Part shown: piece by piece, positions 7,275 through 13,918 of the stretch
Position numbering within the stretch: position 1 is the stretch's first letter
Layout: every line of letters starts with the position of its first letter
NCBI RefSeq assembly: GCF_029094545.1
Contig: NZ_CP117835.1
Coordinates: 2,460,001 to 2,524,000, forward strand
DNA length: 64,000 nt
Reading direction: 5' to 3'
Source: Alkalihalophilus pseudofirmus
Lineage (GTDB): Bacteria > Bacillota > Bacilli > Bacillales > Bacillaceae_D
The notes under the pieces: generated by a model
Told to the model about the DNA's origin: nothing
The model's database searches: none
Seen by the model: the letters and a program-made list of their open reading frames with translations, nothing else
Position numbers and translations under genes: made by a program

Positions 7275-8285
7275 TTACTTGCTTAAACAATGATTGAATA
7301 CATTCACATAAGCTTTTATTTCAGCATCAAATTGATGATGATGACTCACGTATTGAAAAGCCTTTTCTGCGATCTCCTGTTGTTGCTTCGGGTTTTTTAT
7401 TAAAGATTCCACCTTCATAATAAAATGCTCTGGTGAATCGAAAGTAAACCCATTTTCTCCATCTATGACCACACTGCAATTGCCGGGATTCCTCCTTGCC
7501 GCTACGACTCGTTTTGAATACATCGCTTCAAGTAATGCTGTTGGCTGACCTTCTGAAATCGAAGTGTTGATCACGATATCTGCTTGCTTAAATATATGAG
7601 CCATTGCCTCTAAAGATACTTCCCCAATATACGTAAACCATTCCACTTCATCTTCTTTCATTTCTACTTGTTTAAGAAGACCATGCTCAAGAGCTGCACC
7701 GACAAATACCACTTTCATTTCTGGATACCGTTCAGCTAAGGAAGTAAATGCCTCCCATAAATAAAAGATATCCTTAACCTTTCTCAATCCTGCAGGTAAT
7801 AAAATCACAGGATTTCCTTTAGGCAAAAGAATAGACTCATCAGTCTCTGCTGGCAGCCATATACTTTGCGGAATCACATGAGTCCGGTCGCTCAGGTCTG
7901 GATAAGAAGCTGCCACTTTTTCTTTCCCATCATCCGTAAATACGGTAACAGCACATGAGTCATCAGCTACATTCCCCATCAAAAGCAATGCATTTGGATC
8001 AGCTAAGTCTTCGTTAATATCTGTCCCTCCTGATGTAAGGACATATGGCTTGTTGAGGCTAACATCATGCTTATTCTTCCAGTTGGCAAACCTCCGTAAA
8101 TGTAGAATGTGGTAAAGATCCACTTCATCAAAAATTTCCTGCCAACGATCATTCCACGTCATTTCCTCATAAGCGAAAACAACTACTTCTATATCCATTA
8201 GACGCAGTCCGTGCACGATACGTTTCGCAGTAGTCGCATTTCCTCTGTTTTGTTTAAAGTAAGGAGTAAAAAACAACACTCTCAC
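7275..8285 (-). CDS. SenB-like GT-B glycosyltransferase (possible selenosugar synthase)
   Basis: A 336-residue family-4-type glycosyltransferase. The C-terminal Rossmann domain shows LLPAGLRKVKD and the nucleotide-sugar binding stretch NTSISEGQPTALLEAMYSKR. The N-terminal domain (VLFFTPYFKQNRGNATTAKR, ILHLRRFA, TSGGTDINEDL, HVIPQSIWLP) resembles the arrangement I recall in SenB, which joins selenophosphate to a UDP-sugar in selenoneine biosynthesis. The GTG start at 8285 overlaps the selB stop (GTGA), so the two are translationally coupled. A longer GTG start at 8300 is possible. With selD in the same locus, a selenosugar product is plausible. An ordinary glycosyltransferase remains the alternative. 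Confidence 0.75.
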   Translation of the reverse strand: MRVLFFTPYFKQNRGNATTAKRIVHGLRLMDIEVVVFAYEEMTWNDRWQEIFDEVDLYHILHLRRFANWKNKHDVSLNKPYVLTSGGTDINEDLADPNALLLMGNVADDSCAVTVFTDDGKEKVAASYPDLSDRTHVIPQSIWLPAETDESILLPKGNPVILLPAGLRKVKDIFYLWEAFTSLAERYPEMKVVFVGAALEHGLLKQVEMKEDEVEWFTYIGEVSLEAMAHIFKQADIVINTSISEGQPTALLEAMYSKRVVAARRNPGNCSVVIDGENGFTFDSPEHFIMKVESLIKNPKQQQEIAEKAFQYVSHHHQFDAEIKAYVNVFNHCLSK

Positions 8286-10192
8286 GATTGTCTCACCCAC
8301 TGCTCTATATGTTCAGTAATCCACACTCTTTTTTGGTCATCCCGTTTTGTGAGCTTTAGAGAATCTAGTTTTTCTAAAAAAGGAACAAGATATTTTCGTG
8401 AAAGTTCAGTATGATCTTTTGCTTCCTGTAATGTAAAACTCTCACTCGAACGCTCCCATAATTCCTTTACCATCATTTTAAATGGCTCATAATGAACAAC
8501 TAATTTTTCATCTAAACGGTAAATAAGCTCTTCTTGTTCAAAATAGTGAATAAGCTCCGGTCTTAAATTCTCAGGCAGCTGCTGCGCCTCTAGATGATCG
8601 ATAAGAGGCGAAACTTTAAACCCTTCTTTCCGAAGAGCCCCTAACACATGCTCAACCCTTTTTTCCCATTTCTTTGGAGGGTGCGGGTGATGAGAGACAA
8701 GAGCAATGCTTGGACCAATGCGGCGGACTGAACCATTCTCAATTTCATTTTCAATTACAGATTCAAATAAAACGTTCGGGAATGCTGATTTATTTGCCTG
8801 AATCAATTCTGCTTTTGCCATCCCTTTTCTCATTGGATGGTCGTTATGATATGTCGTAAGATCTTGTATAACTGTTCTCACAGCAAGAGCTGACACTTCT
8901 TTTGAGGTGACAATTGAATTGCTCAAGGGTATAAATTCTTTTTCTTTAATTGCTGCTTCTACTATTTCTGCTTGTAATCCGGTATGTGAAATTATTTCGT
9001 CTATTGATAATGCTTTTCTTTCCGACAATAGGTTTATGATTAATTCTTCAGGCGTCCCTTCACGCTTTTTAGCTAGCATCTGAACAGTCGCCTGACCAAA
9101 TTTATACGTCTGGCCATGCCCATCAATGACTTCTCCGCCGCCGATCGTCTCCATTGGAGTAGGACGTCTTAAAATAAATCGGTCTCCACGCCTTGTCACC
9201 ACCGGTTCGTCTAAGCGCAGCTGGCAAAGGACTTCATCTCTCTCTGCTTGTAACTCATTGCGGTCAAAAAAGACGATTTTTCCATACACTTCTGATGTGC
9301 CAATATGTAATTTAATTGCCTGGCGCTGTTTGATCAAATGGTTCAGTTCATTAACTGTCTTTAAAGCAATATCAATCGTTTGTGTCGACTCATAACGGCC
9401 TGGTGCAGCGATCACATCCCCTCTTTTTAGCGAAGCTTTTTCAATGCCTCCTATATTAATTGCTACCCGCTGGCCGGCATGCCCCTCTTCTCTAGGCTGA
9501 TGATGCACTTGAAGCTGTCTTGCTCGAACTAACTTACCCTGTGGCAGCACTTCGACCATATCACCTTCCTGTATCATGCCTTCATAAACTGTTCCTCTCA
9601 CAACGGTACCTTGTCCATGAACGGTAAATACTTGATCAATCGGCAGTCTAAATGCTCCGCTTGCATTACGCACATCTAGGACAGACAATTGCTCGATTAA
9701 CCCTGCTTTCAATTCTTCTAAACCGACTTCTTCAATGCTGTCAACGAGAAAGACAGGCTGGCTATCAAGAAACGTTCCTCTGATTGAATCTTCTATATCC
9801 ATTCTTGCTAGTTCTAGCATTTCAGAGTCTACTTTAGTTATTTTGGTCACCACAACCACACCTCGCTTGATCCCAAGCAAGGTCAGGATATCTAAATGTT
9901 CGCGCGTCTGCGGCATGACGCCTTCGTCTGCTGCGATCACAAGCATAACCATATCAATACCTGCAACGCCTGCAATCATCTGTCTGATAAAGCGTTCATG
10001 TCCAGGAACATCAATGATCGATACTTCCATATCCTCATTTAAAGTGAGCGGCGCATAACCTAGCTCTATGGAGATTTTTCGTTCCTGCTCTTCTTTTAAA
10101 CGGTCTGTATACACATTTGTTAATGCTTTGGTCAGAGATGTTTTCCCGTGATCAATATGACCGGCCATTCCAATGGTAAAATGTTTTTTCAC
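8282..10192 (-). CDS. selB: Selenocysteine-specific elongation factor SelB
   Basis: A 636-residue GTPase that delivers Sec-tRNA to UGA codons by binding both the tRNA and the SECIS hairpin. The N-terminal EF-Tu-like part has GHIDHGKTSL (P-loop), DVPGHERF (G3) and VTKITKVD (G4). The C-terminal third is a set of winged-helix domains that bind SECIS RNA. GTG 10192 is chosen as start (MKKHFTIGMAGHIDHGKT) because an AAGGAAG site precedes it and the family begins there; an upstream ATG at 10246 adds 18 residues not typical of SelB. It heads an operon with the glycosyltransferase and probably the membrane protein and PhnDEC-like transporter. Confidence 0.96.
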   Translation of the reverse strand: MKKHFTIGMAGHIDHGKTSLTKALTNVYTDRLKEEQERKISIELGYAPLTLNEDMEVSIIDVPGHERFIRQMIAGVAGIDMVMLVIAADEGVMPQTREHLDILTLLGIKRGVVVVTKITKVDSEMLELARMDIEDSIRGTFLDSQPVFLVDSIEEVGLEELKAGLIEQLSVLDVRNASGAFRLPIDQVFTVHGQGTVVRGTVYEGMIQEGDMVEVLPQGKLVRARQLQVHHQPREEGHAGQRVAINIGGIEKASLKRGDVIAAPGRYESTQTIDIALKTVNELNHLIKQRQAIKLHIGTSEVYGKIVFFDRNELQAERDEVLCQLRLDEPVVTRRGDRFILRRPTPMETIGGGEVIDGHGQTYKFGQATVQMLAKKREGTPEELIINLLSERKALSIDEIISHTGLQAEIVEAAIKEKEFIPLSNSIVTSKEVSALAVRTVIQDLTTYHNDHPMRKGMAKAELIQANKSAFPNVLFESVIENEIENGSVRRIGPSIALVSHHPHPPKKWEKRVEHVLGALRKEGFKVSPLIDHLEAQQLPENLRPELIHYFEQEELIYRLDEKLVVHYEPFKMMVKELWERSSESFTLQEAKDHTELSRKYLVPFLEKLDSLKLTKRDDQKRVWITEHIEQWVRQS

Positions 10193-10229
10193 ACAAGCCA
10201 CTTCCTTCTCTCCGTATGTACGTTGTATT

Positions 10230-10257
10230 ATCATACTACACGCCACACAGCAGTTAA
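10230..10257 (-). promoter_or_regulatory. Possible sigma-A promoter of selB
   Basis: Minus strand TTAACT (10257-10252), 16-base spacer, TATGAT (10235-10230), placing the transcript start about 30 nt upstream of the selB GTG. Confidence 0.45.
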
Positions 10258-10286
10258 AAGCGATTTACTAAAATGTTATGGGGACG

Positions 10287-10313
10287 TAAAAAAGCCATCT
10301 GATTGGATGGCTT
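10287..10313 (-). terminator. Intrinsic terminator upstream of selB
   Basis: Minus strand AAGCCATC / GATGGCTT 8-bp stem with a 6-base loop followed by TTTT. It lies about 95 nt before selB and would block any transcript entering from the tRNA-Sec side. Confidence 0.7.
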
Positions 10314-10384
10314 AAATTTAAGATATTTAGAAAATGAATATATAAAAATTCAAGTCAGAAATACGCGGCAGCTTGTATTAATAA

Positions 10385-10507
10385 GCCGCTCCTGAACGAT
10401 ACTTCGCTTTCCGTGTGGAGCTAGTGAGCTTCCTCGGGCTAAAGCACTGTGGGATCTCACTTTTGCTCTAGTCCACACAGGAGTCTTCGTATCATTCATC
10501 CGCTAAG
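10385..10507. repeat. Large imperfect inverted repeat, possible interspersed element
   Basis: The left arm (10385-10427, containing GATACTTCGCTTTCCGTGTG) and the right arm (10455-10507, containing TAGTCCACACAGGAGTCTTC) pair over about 40 bases with gaps, around a GC-rich centre. A smaller GCGGC...GCCGC hairpin sits just left at 10364-10388. The composition is more GC-rich than its AT-rich surroundings. It resembles multi-copy palindromic repeats I recall from Bacillaceae genomes; only one copy is visible here. Confidence 0.55.
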
Positions 10508-10629
10508 ACAGAGCGTAATTAGTTATGTGATTATAAGGAATTTTCAAACCAAAAAGTTCCCAATTGATTACTCAACAACTAATCTCTACTAACGTATTTT
10601 TGCCAGCAAACATCTACTCTACATTTCAC

Positions 10630-10658
10630 TTGATAAAATTAAGTAATTCATGCATAAT
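10630..10658 (+). promoter_or_regulatory. Sigma-A promoter of the tRNA-Sec gene
   Basis: TTGATA (10630-10635), 17-base spacer, CATAAT (10653-10658); the predicted start gives a leader of about 33 nt before the tRNA 5' end. Confidence 0.6.
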
Positions 10659-10697
10659 AGAGTTCGTTCAAATTTTAATAATTATATAGAACTTCTT

Positions 10698-10794
10698 GGG
10701 GCTGGCTGCGACACTGGTGTTCGTCACGGTCTTCAAAACCGCTCGAGAGGCGCGTGCCGTCTCTGGTAGGTTCGATTCCTACACAGTCCCGCCA
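10698..10794 (+). tRNA. selC: Selenocysteine tRNA, anticodon TCA
   Basis: A 97-nt tRNA with the long acceptor expected of tRNA-Sec: GGGGCTGG pairs with ACAGTCCC (one G-T and a terminal G-A mismatch), then discriminator G and encoded CCA. The T-arm GTAGG-TTCGATT-CCTAC is perfect. The anticodon loop CTTCAAA carries TCA at 10733-10735, and there is a long variable arm (GAGAGGC-GCGT-GCC-GTCTC). It is charged with serine and converted by SelA. It has its own promoter and a terminator at 10824-10850. Confidence 0.93.
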
Positions 10795-10823
10795 AATTAT
10801 ATATATCCTTTTTATATAAATCA

Positions 10824-10850
10824 GCCCCTGGATCGATTGATCACAGGGGC
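10824..10850. terminator. Hairpin after tRNA-Sec
   Basis: GCCCCTG / CAGGGGC 7-bp GC-rich stem followed by ATTCATTTTATT. It ends the tRNA-Sec transcript and may also serve the convergent sugar dehydrogenase gene. Confidence 0.7.
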
Positions 10851-10869
10851 ATTCATTTTATTAGCGACT

Positions 10870-11988
10870 CTATTCACTTCTATTCAATTCTGTTAAGGAG
10901 ACTTTATACAGTTTATCATCATTCTCTTTTGGATTGCCGCGTCCATCTTTGTTATTGCTGATGAAATATAATGTATCATCCTCAATCAGCACATCTCGTA
11001 TCCTGCCATAATCAGTAATGACTTTTCGTTGCTCTCCTGTTTCAAGATCAAATTCGATCACGGCTTCTCCCCTTAAAGCTGCAACAAACAGCTTGCCATT
11101 CGCATAATCCATACCTGATGGTGCCCACGTGTCCGTGGCTCCTGAAGTGAATAAAGGTGTGATCATTCCTTCTTCTTCCTCTGTTCCTTGTATGATTGGC
11201 CAGCCATAATTTTGTCCGCCTTCAATTTCATTTATTTCATCTTTGGCACTGCTGCCATGTTCACTGGAGTAAAGCGTCCCTGCAGATGACCAAGTCAGCC
11301 CTTGAGGATTGCGGTGTCCGTAGCTGTAGATGTAGGAGTCAGGCAGTGGATTATCTTCTGGGATCGATCCATCTAGATTCATCCTTAATATGCTTCCTCC
11401 TAATGAGTTAAGGTCCTGTGCTAGATCTGGAGCAGAGGCATCACCTGCTGTTGCGTAAAGCGTTTCATCTGATCCGATTTTTAACCGTCCCCCGTGATGA
11501 TAGGTACCGCTTGGGATCTGATCTAAAAGCAAGCTCTCTTCCCTCCAACTGTCGTCCTCCAATCGCAGAGTGACAATTCGATTGAATTGTCCGGAATTGT
11601 CTTCATAGGTGTAGTAAGCAAATGCTAGATTCGAATCAGAAAAATCTGGTGCCAGCACTAACCCCAAAAGTCCCGCCTCTGCTGCCGTTGCAATATTTTT
11701 TTCTAGCTGTACACCTTGCCGTTTCATTTCTCCATTTTCTACTTTTATAATAGAGCCCGGTCTTTCTGTTAAGTAAAAAGTATCGTCTGCTTTTTCAATT
11801 GACCATGGAATCTCGAGGTTTTCTGCTATGACTTCTATCCCAGTTGCATGCTCCTCCTCAGAGTGATTAGAATCTTCATTTATGTCAGCCTGCTCCGCTG
11901 TAGAGTCTTCTTGTTCATTACTAGAACACCCTACACTAGACCACCCTACTATCAGCAGGAATATACATACAGCTAAAAGTCTTTTCAT
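10870..11988 (-). CDS. PQQ-type aldose sugar dehydrogenase lipoprotein (GDH-B/YliI-like)
   Basis: A 372-residue exported lipoprotein: signal peptide ending LIVGWSSVGC, a short acidic Glu/Asp/Asn linker, then a six-bladed beta-propeller of the glucose/sorbosone dehydrogenase family. Signatures are LEIPWSIE, ERPGSI, LLGLVLAPDF, YHHGGRLKIGSDETLYATAGD (catalytic His and GGxL motif) and GHRNPQGLTW. Family members oxidise aldose sugars with PQQ as cofactor at the outer face of the membrane; many Bacillus relatives have no demonstrated activity. It stands alone, convergent with tRNA-Sec. Confidence 0.85.
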   Translation of the reverse strand: MKRLLAVCIFLLIVGWSSVGCSSNEQEDSTAEQADINEDSNHSEEEHATGIEVIAENLEIPWSIEKADDTFYLTERPGSIIKVENGEMKRQGVQLEKNIATAAEAGLLGLVLAPDFSDSNLAFAYYTYEDNSGQFNRIVTLRLEDDSWREESLLLDQIPSGTYHHGGRLKIGSDETLYATAGDASAPDLAQDLNSLGGSILRMNLDGSIPEDNPLPDSYIYSYGHRNPQGLTWSSAGTLYSSEHGSSAKDEINEIEGGQNYGWPIIQGTEEEEGMITPLFTSGATDTWAPSGMDYANGKLFVAALRGEAVIEFDLETGEQRKVITDYGRIRDVLIEDDTLYFISNNKDGRGNPKENDDKLYKVSLTELNRSE

Positions 11989-12141
11989 CTAGCATCTCTT
12001 CCTTTCTACTACCTATTTTTATTAGGATACCCTGCCTGAATAGAAACTTAAACTAAAAGGCAGGACTTCTAGCATGAGTTAATGTAAGACTAATGATATG
12101 ATAGATGGCATATATAAAACTTAATATAGGAGTCCTGCTTC

Positions 12142-13236
12142 ATGACAATCATACTGTTTATTTTCTTTCTATTGATTTATTTTTCCCTTACTTTTTATGT
12201 AGCCTATAACGGCTGGATTTGGCTGAAGAAATCCTTTGGTTTCCGTTTTAAACGAACCTATTTCCTCGTCGTGCTCTTTATTTCCATTTCTTATTTTTTA
12301 GCGCAGTTTTATTCTATTTCAGGTCTTTTATGGGTTGGATACATCTGGCTCGTTGTATTTGGATATAGTCTGCTTCTATTTCCGCTATTAAATATCCTTT
12401 TCTTCGTTATGAAGAAAAAAAGGCTTAATACGAGAAAAGGATTTAAATGGGCCGGGTTTAGTGTCACTTTATTTTATTTGTTTGTTTTCATATATGGCTC
12501 CTATAACATGTGGAATCCAGTTGTTGTTTCCTATGATATTGAAGTTGCTAAAGAATCCGAACTGGATGAGATTAAGCTGCTCTTAGTGTCTGATATCCAT
12601 ATCAGCGAAACAATTGGGCCCAAAACGATTACAGAGCTAATCAACCTCTCAAACGAGGTCGAGCCGGATGTTATTTTACTAGCTGGTGATATTATTGATA
12701 GTAGTATAGAGCCCTATTATTCACATAACCTAAGTGAAATTATGGCAGGATTAACGGCTCCGCTGGGGGTATATGCTGTTTTAGGCAACCATGAATATTA
12801 CGGAGATGACATTCCTACTTTTATTAAGGAAATGAATGAAATTGATATTGAGGTGTTAGTCGATGAGGCTGCACTTATTGAGGACCTTTTCTATGTCATT
12901 GGACGCAAGGATTACTCAGACTTTAACCGATTACCAATTGACGACCTTACTGAAGACGTGGATCACAACAAGCCAATTCTTTTAATTGATCATCAACCAA
13001 GAGAGTTTGATAAAGTAGGTGCTGCTGGAGTCGATGTGATGGTATCTGGTCACACCCATAAAGGCCAGTTGTTCCCTGGTAATCTCATTACTAATGCGAT
13101 ATATGAAAACCATTACGGCCACATACAATTAGACGAGCTCCACACCATTGTTTCATCTGGCTATGGTATATGGGGACCGCCGTTTCGTATCGGGAGCAGA
13201 GCAGAAGTGGTTGAGATCAATGTGAGATTTAATTAA
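12142..13236 (+). CDS. Membrane-anchored metallophosphoesterase
   Basis: A 364-residue protein. About four N-terminal membrane segments occupy residues 1-130 and a calcineurin-like phosphoesterase domain follows. The dimetal site motifs are LLLVSDIHIS (D-x-H), LLAGDIID (GD), LGNHEYYGD (GNHE), IDHQP and SGHTHKGQL (GHxH). Relatives include YkuE/YpbG-like and UDP-diacylglucosamine pyrophosphatase-like enzymes; the substrate here is unknown. It is a single gene with GGAGTCC near the start at 12142. Confidence 0.85.
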   Translation: MTIILFIFFLLIYFSLTFYVAYNGWIWLKKSFGFRFKRTYFLVVLFISISYFLAQFYSISGLLWVGYIWLVVFGYSLLLFPLLNILFFVMKKKRLNTRKGFKWAGFSVTLFYLFVFIYGSYNMWNPVVVSYDIEVAKESELDEIKLLLVSDIHISETIGPKTITELINLSNEVEPDVILLAGDIIDSSIEPYYSHNLSEIMAGLTAPLGVYAVLGNHEYYGDDIPTFIKEMNEIDIEVLVDEAALIEDLFYVIGRKDYSDFNRLPIDDLTEDVDHNKPILLIDHQPREFDKVGAAGVDVMVSGHTHKGQLFPGNLITNAIYENHYGHIQLDELHTIVSSGYGIWGPPFRIGSRAEVVEINVRFN

Positions 13237-13284
13237 ATTTAGCCAGTTCAAGTATTTTTTAAAACGAACATTTTTCATTAAAGA

Positions 13285-13325
13285 AAGCCACTGCAGACTA
13301 ACATTAAGCAGTGGCTTTCCTTATT
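13285..13325. terminator. Terminator between the metallophosphoesterase and the next convergent gene
   Basis: GAAAGCCACTGC / GCAGTGGCTTTC 12-bp stem with T-rich flank. Confidence 0.75.
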
Positions 13326-13338
13326 TTGAGACACTTCT

Positions 13339-13770
13339 TTAAAGTCCCTTAATAAGCATTTTATCGAGCTCGCGAACTTTGTCATAAGCACCTACCAATT
13401 CTTCAGGTACTAATGTTCTCCCGTATTCCCAAGCATTTGTTTCAATTTGCGCTTTCAATTGTTCAATTTCTTCTTCGTCTCCATAAATAAATGTTCTTAG
13501 GTCATACTTTGTCTTTTTATAATCCACATAATAGCCGAGTTCATGATAAATGATGACCTTAAGAAGATTTTCTTTTGACTCTTTTATCCTGATTTTACTT
13601 AAGTACCCGTTAACTTCCAGATAGTTAAACTTTAATGTCGTAGTCGAAATATTAAAGCTCATCGGCGAGCTGAGCTCATTGTTAAATTCATAGTTGATTT
13701 GTAAATCATGTTCCTCTACGATCTCTTTGATCGCTTTTTCAATATCCCATATGTAAAGCATTTTCTTCAT
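13339..13770 (-). CDS. Metallopeptidase-like protein with altered HExxH motif
   Basis: A 143-residue cytosolic protein resembling the ImmA/IrrE-type zinc peptidase core in layout: a beta region, then LKVIIYHELGYYVDYKK and later ETNAWEYGRTLV, which could supply the third ligand. The motif is HELGY where an active enzyme has HELGH; codon TAT replaces CAT, a single-base difference. ATG 13770 is preferred over TTG 13776 because AGGAAAGGA precedes it at better spacing. It is a single gene between two terminators. It may be inactive or have a changed role, and the family assignment is tentative. Confidence 0.6.
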   Translation of the reverse strand: MKKMLYIWDIEKAIKEIVEEHDLQINYEFNNELSSPMSFNISTTTLKFNYLEVNGYLSKIRIKESKENLLKVIIYHELGYYVDYKKTKYDLRTFIYGDEEEIEQLKAQIETNAWEYGRTLVPEELVGAYDKVRELDKMLIKGL

Positions 13771-13876
13771 ACACAATCCTTTCCTGCATCGTTCCTATTA
13801 GTCATTACTCTACCATGATCCCACACAGTTCACATAGAGAAAGTCCATTTTTTTATTTCTGGTAGGCAAAAGCCCT

Positions 13877-13915
13877 TCACATCCATTATAGATTGTGAAG
13901 GGCTTTTCTCACTTT
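13877..13915. terminator. Terminator of ponA
   Basis: AGCCCTTCACA(T) / TTGTGAAGGGCT stem with TTTTCTCAC flanking. It lies just after the ponA stop on the minus strand. Confidence 0.75.
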
Positions 13916-13918
13916 TAT

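Larger units (their letters stand above)
10193..10697. other. Gene-free stretch between selB and tRNA-Sec
   Basis: No supportable ORF. It holds a probable selB promoter (10230-10257), a minus-strand terminator (10287-10313), an imperfect inverted repeat resembling an interspersed element (10385-10507), and a promoter for the tRNA (10630-10658). Confidence 0.7.

Noticed and set aside
10696-10896. Plus-strand 66-codon ORF across the tRNA-Sec
   Set aside because: It is the tRNA gene and its terminator read as protein.
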